Shown piece after piece: positions 8,820 to 16,398 of a DNA stretch of 59,094 nucleotides. The stretch is from assembly GCF_030010555.1 (NCBI RefSeq), contig NZ_JASCQP010000002.1, positions 1-59,094 of the forward strand, in the 5' to 3' direction. The notes beneath the pieces were generated by a model that saw nothing but the letters and a program-made list of their open reading frames with translations, ran no database searches and was not told the origin of the DNA. Positions within the stretch are counted from its first letter, which is position 1. Each line of letters begins with the position of its first letter. The position numbers were made by a program, and so were the translations under genes. Origin of the DNA: Halomonas rhizosphaerae. GTDB taxonomy: Bacteria > Pseudomonadota > Gammaproteobacteria > Pseudomonadales > Halomonadaceae.

Positions 8820-9270
8820 TTTCTACATAGTGGCTTCTACGATGATGCCCTCGCGCATGAGTAGGTCTTGCTGCCAGGATGGGGTCGACTTCCTGGAAGG
8901 TCAGTATCTTCAGGACCTGCTTCTTTAGTAGATGGCATCTTGAATGCCTAGCCAGTGAGCGCATTCTACTGCTGGAGGAAGTAGTAAATCCTCTGCCTGC
9001 GCTCCAGTCCGCTGGGCGGCAGACCACGCCTGCGCGAATAATTCCGTAAGTAGGACGACGACAGCACATCGATTAGCCGTTGCCAAGGCACCAGGGCCTC
9101 CATCTGGGCCAGGAATCGCTCTCGACGGGTAACCTTCTTCTTGTGCTGATGCTCAGCCTGTACGAACGATACCTGCTTCATCGGATGCCCTGTCAGTCGG
9201 TGGTAGAAAGGGCAGATTCGTATTCCGCCGCTGCCACTCAAGAGGTTGCGGTAGTATTTATGAAGCCCTT
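8820..9270 (-). mobile_element. IS5-family insertion sequence, left-end fragment
   Basis: The minus strand from 9181 reads MKQVSFVQAEHQHKKKVTRR then ERFLAQMEALVPWQRLIDVL, the typical IS5 transposase N-terminus, followed by GLERRQRIYYFLQQ. After that the frame breaks, and pieces such as LTFQEVDPILAARP continue to about 8820. The left inverted end, GGAAGGGCTTCATAAATA on the minus strand, lies near 9270. The C-terminal half with the catalytic Glu is absent. The remaining sequence to 9615 shows no gene. Confidence 0.65.
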
Positions 9271-9615
9271 CCCTCCGTATCAAACATTCCATACTTAATG
9301 TACTGATTTCCCCTACAGCTTGAATAGTCCGATCTCCCTCCCTCTCCTCTCGCCCGCGTTCTACCACAGTAACGGTGGCAGACATCCGAAACTACACAAA
9401 CCACTTTTACCCATGACTTAAAAAATAAGTGCCCAGTTCATGTGAATGCATGCTTTGATCAGGCACAGCAAGCATCGGTATGGCATGAGCCGAGACACGA
9501 TGTCTTATGAAGAAACGTAATTTCTGAATGAATGGATTTTCGTTCTGGGACCTGTTCTGTCGAACCTTTCGCTAGGCAGTGATGAAGTTAGTTCCCCAAT
9601 TATCAGTGATAGGCC

Positions 9616-9978
9616 TTAATCATCTGCTGGGTCGAATGGCCGGTAATAGGCTTTCACGCTTCCTCGTAGCCGCTCCTGAGGTGCTGGTATAAAAAGGCTG
9701 ACAGCCTCCTCCCACTCGGGGGAACGGTGCCAGTTTTTAATTGCCTCTTTGTATAGTGTTTGCGCTGATTCAATAGTAGCACCCGCCTCTTTAATGCAGA
9801 GCATGATCAGATTTGGGGTTGACTCAGTAAATACAGTCGCAATAATTGCGCCTTCTTGCTCCGTGATTTCATCAAGATGAACAGTTCCATGGCGAAGCGC
9901 AAGCGCAAGCTGCTTTGTCGTGACTGTGACAGAGTAAGGCGTATTGAGGTGAGTGACAGCTATGCTCAGCCCTGACAT
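9616..9978 (-). CDS. Hypothetical protein
   Basis: I do not recognise this 120-residue acidic soluble protein. It has no signal peptide or membrane segment. The predicted pattern is a beta-rich start (SIAVTHLNTPYSVTVTTKQL), a helix around SAQTLYKEAIKNWHRSPEW, and an extended tail ending RPFDPADD. GGGAG lies upstream of the start. A 34-codon membrane-peptide frame on the same strand ends 25 bases before it, so the two may be cotranscribed. It lies in the cargo part of the island, and its codon use and AT content match the other orphans there. Confidence 0.5.
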   Translation of the reverse strand: MSGLSIAVTHLNTPYSVTVTTKQLALALRHGTVHLDEITEQEGAIIATVFTESTPNLIMLCIKEAGATIESAQTLYKEAIKNWHRSPEWEEAVSLFIPAPQERLRGSVKAYYRPFDPADD

Positions 9979-10003
9979 TTCCCAGCTCCCATGCGAGAGA
10001 AAA

Positions 10004-10108
10004 TCACTTTTTTGAATTGCGATATAATAGCCACGCTGCGAGCGCTACCAGTACACCCAGGCCCAACAGCGGAGATGCTAACAAAATCATTTCGAGGTAT
10101 TCGTTCAC
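10004..10108 (-). CDS. Small single-span membrane peptide (34 residues)
   Basis: A GTG start at 10,108 follows GGGGG within a good ribosome-site distance. It opens a 34-residue frame: a short N-terminus VNEYLEM, one hydrophobic helix from about residue 8 to 28 (ILLASPLLGLGVLVALAAWL), and a basic tail YRNSKK. That is the form of many small inner-membrane peptides, including type I toxins and regulators. It ends 25 bases before the start of the gene at 9616-9978. The overlapping frames on both strands are less protein-like. Nothing else supports expression, so it is a candidate only. Confidence 0.4.
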   Translation of the reverse strand: MNEYLEMILLASPLLGLGVLVALAAWLLYRNSKK

Positions 10109-10193
10109 GATGCCCCCTGGGCCAGATTGCTTTCGCTATCCTTTTTCCCCTACTACTATACATATATCATAGCTGCAATATTGGTAGCTGGAA

Positions 10194-10607
10194 ATGAAGG
10201 TTCTTCACGTAGATGGGTTGCCTCCGGATGTTCTGTGTGACGACGTGGCATTCATCAATGCAGTCATAACAGGAATCCCCGGACAGGTAGTTCGACAGAC
10301 GGTTGCCCTGCTTGGCGGGCACCAACAGCTGGTTGCAGAGCTAGCAGGGACTACACCTAGCAATCTTCACCGCACCTACAAAAAAGCAGCTATTGGTAAG
10401 ATGCAGAGTGAACAGATCCTTGACCTACTGAGTCTGTTCTCGTATAGCTCTTCGATTTTCGACAGCGACGACATCGTCAGAGGGTGGTTTAGTTGCGAGA
10501 TCCCAGCGCTGTCAGGGTCGCGCCCCATCAATCTTCTGGACACGTTTCAGGGCAGAGCCATGGTGCGGGATGTTCTCGGCAGGATCGAGCGCGGGGAGTT
10601 CAGTTAG
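10194..10607 (+). CDS. MbcA/ParS/Xre-type antitoxin, without a toxin gene next to it
   Basis: A 137-residue protein of the Xre/MbcA/ParS family, the antitoxins that pair with RES-domain toxins that consume NAD. The N-terminal helical Xre-like DNA-binding part covers about residues 25-75 (VRQTVALLGGHQQLVAELAG, then TTPSNLHRTYKK). The C-terminal toxin-binding domain has the family signature W-------ALSGSRPINLLDT followed by GRAMVRDVLGRIERGEFS. In normal loci the RES toxin starts within a few bases downstream; here the next 90 bases hold no toxin and a different antitoxin remnant follows. It may be an orphan kept as an anti-toxin or regulator. Confidence 0.8.
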   Translation: MKVLHVDGLPPDVLCDDVAFINAVITGIPGQVVRQTVALLGGHQQLVAELAGTTPSNLHRTYKKAAIGKMQSEQILDLLSLFSYSSSIFDSDDIVRGWFSCEIPALSGSRPINLLDTFQGRAMVRDVLGRIERGEFS

Positions 10608-10698
10608 AGGTCAACCACTGGCACATATTTTGACCAGAGAGTTCATAATATAGGAATCACATGGTTCGTTATGATTTCAAAATGAAATGGAGAGGATA

Positions 10699-10896
10699 AT
10701 GAGAACCACGGTCACAATTGATGATGCCCTGTATAAACAAGCCATGGATCTTGCTGATCCCGGTGTAGACAGCACATCAGCGCTTTTCCGTGAAGCGATC
10801 CAAACATATGTTCGAGTCCAGGCTGCGCGACGGCTTGCGGCCTAGGGTGGCAAATTACCAGCCATGCGGGATATCCCGCGTCGAGACGAATCATGA
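10699..10896 (+). pseudogene. vapB: VapB-type antitoxin gene with a premature TAG stop
   Basis: Codons from 10,699 give MRTTVTIDDALYKQAMDLAD and end in QAARRLAA, a classic VapB ribbon-helix-helix antitoxin. At 10,843-10,845 a TAG stands where the family usually has Leu (RLAALGG). The same frame then continues with GGKLPAMRDIPRRDES, the expected conserved tail, to a TGA at 10,894. A single change from TTG to TAG explains this. The shortened 48-residue product keeps the DNA-binding part but loses the tail that would wrap the toxin. The old stop overlaps the next start as ATGA, the usual antitoxin-toxin coupling. AGAGGA precedes the start. Confidence 0.8.
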
Positions 10897-11258
10897 AAAA
10901 CCTCAATGAATTAATTATTGAGTGCATCGAAAAGAAACCAGGAAGCAAGGAGTTTGCCTTGTTTTTCAATCTAGATGGGGAGCCTGTCTGGAAAGCAATG
11001 CTGGGAAATGAACTTCCTGTACCCCTCGGCGAGTCCACCGGCGAGTTTAACGGCACAGGAGCCAGTCCCGAAGAGGCTGTCAAACACCTACACAGTAATC
11101 TTCTAAACGGCGTCTTGAATGGAGGTTACGACTGGCTGCTTGCACTGCACCGCACGCCGTGGCTTGAGGAATTTTCATCGGGTCGCGAGTACAACATATG
11201 GGATGATGAAGATCAGCTGTATAATGACTTAATGGCTTTTATGCGTTCAAAACGCTAA
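10893..11258 (+). CDS. Hypothetical protein in the toxin position behind vapB
   Basis: I do not recognise this 121-residue acidic protein. It starts at the ATGA that overlaps the natural end of the broken vapB frame, where a PIN-domain VapC toxin would be expected, but the sequence has no PIN-like spacing of acidic residues. It reads as a mixed alpha/beta soluble protein: a helical start (LNELIIECIEKKPGSKEFAL), a strand FFNLDGEPVWKAML, and a helix SPEEAVKHLHSNLLNGVLN. Its own ribosome site is poor, so translation probably relied on coupling, which the vapB stop mutation would weaken. It could be an immunity-like protein or an unrelated gene joined by recombination. Confidence 0.55.
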   Translation: MKNLNELIIECIEKKPGSKEFALFFNLDGEPVWKAMLGNELPVPLGESTGEFNGTGASPEEAVKHLHSNLLNGVLNGGYDWLLALHRTPWLEEFSSGREYNIWDDEDQLYNDLMAFMRSKR

Positions 11259-11270
11259 GGGTGAACAAAG

Positions 11271-11472
11271 ATGGACAAAAAAGAAGCGATCAAACAGCTC
11301 GTGGCGATTCAGAATAGGTCAGCTGAGTAAAATTCGTGGCTGCAAGAATCGGGGGGTGGATCAGCATAAGCAACATGTTGATGCAGATGAGGTGCTGTGC
11401 AAACTACTAGTTAGCTTGGGTCATGGAGATGTTGTTGAGGAATATCGAAAAATCGAGAAATGGTATTCATGA
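11271..11472 (+). pseudogene. Small gene with a frameshift, unrecognised
   Basis: An ATG 12 bases after the previous gene opens MDKKEAIKQLVAIQNRSAE and stops after 19 codons. In another frame the sequence continues with HKQHVDADEVLCKLLVSLGH and DVVEEYRKIEKWYS to a TGA at 11,472. Together they look like one helical protein of about 60 to 67 residues broken by an indel near 11,330. The family is not known to me. It lies in the same run of plus-strand cargo genes. Confidence 0.4.
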
Positions 11473-11695
11473 CTCGCCAGGTTCCTAACTGATGATCGAG
11501 AATGGGGAAGCCACCATTACAATTAACTCCTCTTGATTATTAGCATCAGTACTATATCTGATCTTAGATGATCAATTAGATCGTAAAAAGTGGCTTAAGC
11601 TATCACTCATGATCAGTTACAGCTGAAGAGCCAAGAAGAGCGATTCTTATTCTACATTTTCGTGATTTCTGCTAGAGTCATTATTGACCCTTAAA

Positions 11696-12100
11696 ATGGT
11701 ACTGATCATGAAAGAACCAAATCCCATCAAAGCTCTCCCTGCGTGGGAAGAAACAGCTAGCAGCCATCGTAACCAAGCCTGCATTGTCCAGGAGTGGGAG
11801 CTTGTCTCTATCGATCTAGATGGCCAAGAAACACACTTTCTTTATGGCACAGTGGTTAGCGACTACAAGCGTCGATGGCAGTATGGTGACTATGTGTTCA
11901 CCAGCTCAGTGACAAACTTTGATGAAGAGACAGGGCTAGTGAAAACAAAAAATTCACTTTACTGCCTAGTGGGCGATGGGGAAGAAGTGTTTGCTACTCT
12001 GAAGGAAGCTGCCAAAATGAGAGCAATCGGTCAATCGCTGCATACCATCAGGGCCATTGAGCGCGACGTAGGCGAGATCCAAGGGCCGGATCATGACTGA
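11696..12100 (+). CDS. Hypothetical protein
   Basis: I do not recognise this 134-residue protein. It is soluble, with a central beta-rich part (CIVQEWELVSIDLDGQETHF, then LYGTVVSDYKRRWQYGDYVF) and a helical end (EVFATLKEAAKMRAIGQSLH). The start is uncertain: ATG codons at 11,696 and 11,708 are both possible, and neither has a clear ribosome site. About 220 bases before it hold no gene apart from the small frameshifted remnant's end. Related short proteins with the WELVSIDLDG-x(8)-YG-V pattern probably exist in gammaproteobacteria, but I cannot name the family. Confidence 0.5.
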   Translation: MVLIMKEPNPIKALPAWEETASSHRNQACIVQEWELVSIDLDGQETHFLYGTVVSDYKRRWQYGDYVFTSSVTNFDEETGLVKTKNSLYCLVGDGEEVFATLKEAAKMRAIGQSLHTIRAIERDVGEIQGPDHD

Positions 12101-12115
12101 TCACAACGGGCACTC

Positions 12116-12285
12116 CTAGGCGTAACCGCCCTGCTCTATGTGCTCAAGGTAGCGCAGAACCTCAGCCACCCTCCCCTTGTCGACCAGCTGCTGCTCTGTG
12201 AGGCTTCCCAGCGACGGGATGGGTGTCTCCCCTGTACCATTGTTCAGCCGCTGACCTGGAGCCTGCCCAAGCCTCAACACCGTGC
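12116..12285 (-). pseudogene. C-terminal remnant of an unrecognised protein
   Basis: The minus strand carries an open stretch ending VLRLGQAPGQRLNNGTGETP followed by IPSLGSLTEQQLVDKGRVAE and VLRYLEHIEQGGYA then a stop. It has the look of a real protein end, but no start or upstream domain remains. I cannot name the family. It is the only minus-strand piece inside a run of plus-strand genes. Confidence 0.3.
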
Positions 12286-12349
12286 AAAATCACTTCCAGG
12301 GCTAGGTTATTGCCATTTTTCATTTTTCCGCATCTTGTGAGCTATAGAG

Positions 12350-12886
12350 ATGGATAACATGATACGTATAGATGACTATATCTCGCTTCGCATCATTCTG
12401 TGGAGTTTTCCTAGCAAGAAAGTCATTTCCCGTCAAGACGCATACGAGCACTACAGTAATACTTGGGAGTATGTGTCGATTCGTTCTCTCAAAGATCATG
12501 AGATTGAGCTGATAAATAGCCTGATCAATGAATTTGGCCCCTTGGTGCCGAAATATCGAACTTTTCAGACGTATAGCGCTGAGAGACCGTATACATGGGG
12601 TCGTCCTGTTACCCGTCTCACTCCGATCTCAGGAAAAGCCAGAGTCAAAGTGGCTGACTATCCGCAACTCAACAAAAGTGCCCTTCTGCATGGCCTTTCG
12701 GATGCCGAGATAACGAATAACGAAGCTCACCTGTGGTACACCGAACACTGGTTCGATATCGATCTGGACACCATGACGGATCGCGAAAAGCATTTCCTGA
12801 ATAAATTGATTTATGAATTCGGCCCGATCCTACCCAGCCTTTCACCCGACAGTGATGAGGTCGGAGCCCCTATCCTCAGCGTGTAG
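12350..12886 (+). CDS. Hypothetical protein with an internal duplicated motif
   Basis: I do not recognise this 178-residue protein. Two stretches match: YEHYSNTWEYVSIRSLKDHE then IELINSLINEFGPLVP near residues 28-65, and LWYTEHWFDIDLDTMTDREK then HFLNKLIYEFGPILP near residues 128-165. The common pattern is a Y-x(2-3)-W strand, an acidic turn, a helix with (I/L)N-LI-EFGP(L/I)-P. The link between them (residues 75-120) is proline- and arginine-rich. It is soluble with no signal peptide. The start could also be the ATG at 12,359. It may be a two-lobed immunity- or adaptor-like protein; no function is claimed. Confidence 0.5.
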   Translation: MDNMIRIDDYISLRIILWSFPSKKVISRQDAYEHYSNTWEYVSIRSLKDHEIELINSLINEFGPLVPKYRTFQTYSAERPYTWGRPVTRLTPISGKARVKVADYPQLNKSALLHGLSDAEITNNEAHLWYTEHWFDIDLDTMTDREKHFLNKLIYEFGPILPSLSPDSDEVGAPILSV

Positions 12887-13380
12887 AGTGAATCATCAGA
12901 TGGTTCGAATGACCAATTATAGTGTTTCATCTCCCTTCGGCCAAGCCGGCACAGTAGCTCACCGATCATTCTGGGGCAAAGCCAAAACCTCATTCGTGGG
13001 CACTCTCCCCAAAGTCATTTTTCGATGCTGCCTGGCTAGCTTAAAAACTCTTTTCTGGCTTCACGGTTCCCCCAGTTTCTCGCTCGCCTGCATGATGGCT
13101 ACAACGGCATTACGTGCAAAGGTAGGAACCTCCGAGCAGTCTCATTGGCGAAGTCCCTATGCCGTCAATGGCCAGAGCAAGGCAATAAATGCCCATAGCT
13201 TGTATCTACGCCTCCCCCGTCCATCCCTAGAGAGGAACCAGTAAACCGAGGAAATCGAAAGATATTGAATCAAAACCCTATTGCGGATTTTTATCTAGTT
13301 ATTTGCCAGTCTTTTCTTCGAAATTATTGACTCAGGCCCAGCCACCTGAATAAAATAGAACCACAATTTGTTGATAAGAC
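12887..13380. other. Gene-free stretch with decayed coding sequence
   Basis: No intact gene is supported. Minus-strand frames contain protein-like snippets such as ARNAVVAIMQASEKLGEP followed by a stop near 13,070-13,130, so this may be the worn end of an old gene. An open plus-strand frame at 12,813-13,244 overlaps the previous gene and has no ribosome site or recognisable sequence. Confidence 0.35.
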
Positions 13381-13632
13381 ATGACACTTGAAGACCATCT
13401 ACAGCAGAATATCGCTGAATACCTAGTTAGCGCTGGATTAGACAAGTCTTTGCCTTCATTCACCGAACCTGAGGCTATAGATTTTTTAACTTTTGCAATT
13501 CAGCCTGATGACACTCAGCATGATTACACTAATGCTCGAGAAACAGCCTTAATCTTCAAGGCAACAATTGATTTCATAAGGGCGAGGAAGCATGTTGGAA
13601 TCGCTTTTCATAGATGTCACATTCTTAATTAA
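13381..13632 (+). CDS. Hypothetical small acidic protein
   Basis: An 83-residue frame in AT-rich sequence. It reads MTLEDHLQQNIAEYLVSAGL, then EPEAIDFLTFAIQPDD and NARETALIFKATIDFIRARK, suggesting two or three helices. No signal peptide, membrane segment or known motif is visible. The ribosome site is weak (only AAGAC before the ATG). It ends 128 bases before the next plus-strand gene. Codon use resembles the neighbouring cargo rather than the chromosome. It could be real or a remnant. Confidence 0.4.
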   Translation: MTLEDHLQQNIAEYLVSAGLDKSLPSFTEPEAIDFLTFAIQPDDTQHDYTNARETALIFKATIDFIRARKHVGIAFHRCHILN

Positions 13633-13760
13633 CAGTTGATAGCTTTCCGGAAGAATCCCTGGTAAAAAATCAACCCAAGGAATAGGAACAACCCTAAATC
13701 CTGAGAGTGTTTACTATCGACACTCTTTGATATCATCAATGCACAAAGGAGAAATGAAAT

Positions 13761-14450
13761 ATGAGCCGCATCTCAATTTCTGGCAACAGCCTAGAGGTCC
13801 ATTGCTTCAATGGAAATAAAGATAGCGACACACCGTCCTATTGCGGGACTGGACGTTGTGAAGTAAATGGCAGACATGTGGGCGCCTTTGAGGGCTATGT
13901 GTCTACCATTCAAAAACGTCATGAAGATACTGATGCTTTGTACCGTATCTACACCTTTGATAAAAGTAACTTCACCGTGATGATTATAGATGAATGGCAG
14001 GAATATGTCGAGAAAGAAGTTCCAAACTACAAATCTGATCTTTCCCGATCTTTTGAAGAAGTAATGACTGATGAACTCAATGTTCCCGAAGTGAGCGTCG
14101 CTGTGGATGCTCGCATTTATACTGAGGAAGAATGGAACAGCGGATTCTTTGATGTCGATATTGTGATTGATCCAAGTAAGATGGCTACTAAGCAGGGTAT
14201 TAGTAGAGAGGCCATGGTATTCGAACGCGTGCCTTTTGAAATTGACGAGAACGGCTTGGAGTTCAGTGGTGATAATGACGACGAATTCAATGAAAGCCTG
14301 AGTGAGTTTTTTGATAAATACTCAGTTAGTGAGCGGGGGCAGGAAATAGTCAGGGATATGATTACGGGAAATGTTGAGTCCAAACTAGAGGAATATGGTA
14401 TTGACGATTATCAAAGCGCTGTGAATTTTGATGACAACAAATATCAATAA
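13761..14450 (+). CDS. Hypothetical acidic protein
   Basis: I do not recognise this 229-residue protein. It is strongly acidic, notably around residues 165-190 (FSGDNDDEFNESLSEFFDKY). The N-terminal half is beta-rich with small-residue turns (ISISGNSLEVHCFNGNKDSD, then YCGTGRCEVNGRHVGAFEGY), and the C-terminal half is helical. There is no signal peptide or membrane span. AAAGGAGA lies about ten bases before the start, one of the better ribosome sites in the cargo. The codon use is AT-rich. It is the last intact cargo gene before the IS3/IS21 block and the trio genes. Function unknown; a phage- or effector-related role is only a guess from the setting. Confidence 0.6.
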   Translation: MSRISISGNSLEVHCFNGNKDSDTPSYCGTGRCEVNGRHVGAFEGYVSTIQKRHEDTDALYRIYTFDKSNFTVMIIDEWQEYVEKEVPNYKSDLSRSFEEVMTDELNVPEVSVAVDARIYTEEEWNSGFFDVDIVIDPSKMATKQGISREAMVFERVPFEIDENGLEFSGDNDDEFNESLSEFFDKYSVSERGQEIVRDMITGNVESKLEEYGIDDYQSAVNFDDNKYQ

Positions 14451-15179
14451 ACCGCTTCTTCTCATAAAGGCTGAGTAGCACTGTCAACGGTGCATCGCCC
14501 CTGCAACGGTTTTTGTTGAAATCTAGGATGGAAAATACCCCACCTGTAAGAGCCAGCTAATGGCAGTGGTAACGACTTCTGAGGGCTTTACAAGGAGTGC
14601 ATCAACAAGCGTCACGGGCAGGATAGTCTACTCCGCGTCGATCGTCACCCTGCCGGGGACCAAAGCCTAGCTTCGAACCACTCATTGATGAGTTCATAGT
14701 TGGCCATCACGCGAGAGCTGTGCAGTTCCGGCCTCGGCACCACATCGATGAGCGAGATCAGCTTGGCCAGTCAATATCAGACAAAACGACCTTGTAAAGC
14801 ATCTCGCTGGTCTCGTTGGGATTGATCAAAAAGCGTCGGCGCAGCGTCTCTGCCTGATCAGCTGCTAATCCGTGTGCGAGGTGATGGTAGAACGCCAAGA
14901 GCATCAGCTCACCGTGGTCAGGCGCTGCTGACCGACTATCACCATGAGCGGCTATTGCCTAACGAGAATCGACTGAGCACGCTCAACGTAGACGATGGTA
15001 CCGAGGAAGTGAGGGGGCCTGTTCGTCAGTCCCCACGGCCAACACATCGTTGAGTTAAGCCTGTCGCCGGACATAAGGCTAGGTTGCTTAGCTAAGCAGC
15101 GACGAAGGAACGGTGTTGCTTAGACTTACTGACAAGATAATTCTCTCTATGGACCTAATCAGCAAGACCGGCGTCTCAG
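14451..15179. other. Gene-free stretch with one protein remnant
   Basis: Apart from the minus-strand remnant at 14,666-14,910, I see no gene. Stops occur often in all frames and no ribosome site is convincing. The right end meets the IS3 fragment at 15,180. Confidence 0.4.
14666..14910 (-). pseudogene. Remnant of an unrecognised protein, frameshifted
   Basis: The minus strand reads ELMLLAFYHHLAHGLAADQA then ETLRRRFLINPNETSEMLYK and VVLSDIDWPS before a stop. A one-base shift restores LISLIDVVPRPELHSSRVMA then NYELINEWFEAR. The sequence is clearly protein-like over more than 75 residues, but both ends are gone. I cannot name the family. It shows that larger genes once stood in this part of the island. 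Confidence 0.4.
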
Positions 15180-15487
15180 TGACCTTCCCCCTGATCTAGT
15201 CCACCCACAATGTGAGAAACCGCCCCTTCATGCACACCGCTGGACATAGGCGACGGGCAGCATATAGCCCAGCGAGCTGTGCGGTCTGACATGGTTGTAG
15301 TGGGCTCTCCATTGGTCGATTTCATATCGGGCATCGGTCAGGCTCAGAAACCAGTGCTGATTGAGACAGCCATCCCGGAATTTGCCGTTGAAGCTCTCGA
15401 CGAAGGCATTCTGTGTCGGCTTGCCAGGCTGGATGAAGGCCAGCGTGACCTTCCGCTCACGCGCCCAGAAGAACATCGCCTTGCTGG
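15180..15487 (-). mobile_element. IS3-family fragment (second copy, right end only)
   Basis: The minus strand carries the last part of the same IS3 OrfB as at 4008-4520: MFFWARERKVTLAFIQPGKP then FVESFNGKFRDGCLNQHWF, with the catalytic Glu, ending in SLGYMLPVAYVQRCA. The outer end reads TGACCTTCCCCC from 15,180, the same terminus as the copy at 4569. Homology to the first copy stops at about 15,487, where the IS21 end begins, so the rest of this IS3 was lost or displaced by the IS21 element. Confidence 0.75.
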
Positions 15488-15505
15488 TGTCAACGCCAAT
15501 GAAGG

Positions 15506-15601
15506 TTGTCCGCTTTTCATCAATTCAGATTGTCCGCTTTTCATCAATTCAGATTGTCCGGTTTTCATCAATTCAGATTGTCCGGTTTTCATCAGTCTGA
15601 A
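15506..15601 (+). repeat. Four tandem 24-base repeats at the IS21 end
   Basis: The unit TTGTCCGCTTTTCATCAATT plus CAGA repeats at 15,506, 15,530, 15,554 and 15,578. Copies three and four have GG in place of GC, and the last diverges at its end (CAGTCTGA). IS21-family elements carry multiple terminal repeats bound by IstA, so these are probably its binding sites, here expanded head to tail with no spacer. The last copy overlaps the end of istB. Confidence 0.7.
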
Positions 15602-16398
15602 CTCATCGGTACCGGGTCAGGGGCGTGTGAGGGCTCGTCCTCCTTCGTAGCAGGTGTCGTCACCAGGCCGGCTCGACGCTTATCCTTCAGCCAGTAGCTC
15701 TCGCCTTTGATGTTCAACGTGGTCGAGTGATGCAGTAGCCGATCCAGGATCGCCGTGGCGATGACCTGGTCGCCAAAGATCTCGCCCCAGTCCTTGAACG
15801 ACTTGTTCGAGGTGAGAATGGTGCTGGCCCGTTCGTAACGTCGGTTGATCAAGCGGAAGAACAAGCTGGCCTCCTCGCGGGTCATCGGCAGGTAGCCCAT
15901 CTCGTCCAACACCAGCACCTTGGGATAGGTCAGCTGCTGGAGCTGCCGATCCAAGCGATTCTCCTGGCGAGCGCGCATCAGGGTGCTGACCAGCCGATCC
16001 AGGGTCATGAACAACACGCGGTGGCCGGCCTCGGCGGCCTTCACCGCCAAGGCGACTGCCAGATGCGTCTTACCGACACCGGGCGGGCCGAGCAGCACGA
16101 CGTTTTCCCCGCGCTCGACGAAGCCCAGGCCGGCAAGATCGCGCACGATCTTGTGATCGATGCTGTGCTGGAAGCTGAAGTCGAACTGCTCCAGGGTCTT
16201 GATCCACGGCAGCCTAGCCTGCTTCAGGCGGGACTCCAGCCCTTTCTGGTGGCGCCCGCCCCATTCCTGTAGCAGGGCCTGCTCCAGGAACTCGCGGTAG
16301 TTCAGGTCCTGCTTGCTGGCGTGCTCGCAGAGGCTGTCGAGCGAGGACTGGAGGTGGTCCTCCATCTTCAGGCGGTTGAGTAGTTGTTCCAGGGCCAT
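15592..16398 (-). CDS. istB: IstB, IS21-family ATPase helper of transposition
   Basis: A 268-residue DnaC-like AAA+ ATPase that helps the IstA transposase choose targets. Walker A is GPPGVGKTH near residue 104 and Walker B is VLVLDEMG near 162, with sensor-like ILTSNKS later (STILTSNKSFKDWGEIFGDQ). The N-terminal IstB helical region (MALEQLLNRLKMEDHLQSSL) is complete. The start overlaps the istA stop as TGATG and has GGAGG upstream, the usual translational coupling. The length is normal for the family, with a slightly long tail running into the terminal repeats. Intact, but its partner IstA is broken. Confidence 0.9.
   Translation of the reverse strand: MALEQLLNRLKMEDHLQSSLDSLCEHASKQDLNYREFLEQALLQEWGGRHQKGLESRLKQARLPWIKTLEQFDFSFQHSIDHKIVRDLAGLGFVERGENVVLLGPPGVGKTHLAVALAVKAAEAGHRVLFMTLDRLVSTLMRARQENRLDRQLQQLTYPKVLVLDEMGYLPMTREEASLFFRLINRRYERASTILTSNKSFKDWGEIFGDQVIATAILDRLLHHSTTLNIKGESYWLKDKRRAGLVTTPATKEDEPSHAPDPVPMSSD

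Noticed and set aside
12813..13244. A 143-codon plus-strand gene
   Set aside because: It overlaps the end of the gene at 12,350, has no ribosome site, and its protein is rich in residues typical of out-of-frame translation.
10608..13760. Integron-like cassette array
   Set aside because: The run of small same-strand genes with antitoxins suggested it, but I found no attC-type pair of GTTRRRY and RYYYAAC boxes between genes and no integron integrase.
15506..15601. CRISPR array
   Set aside because: The four 24-base units are contiguous with no spacers and lie at an IS21 terminus.
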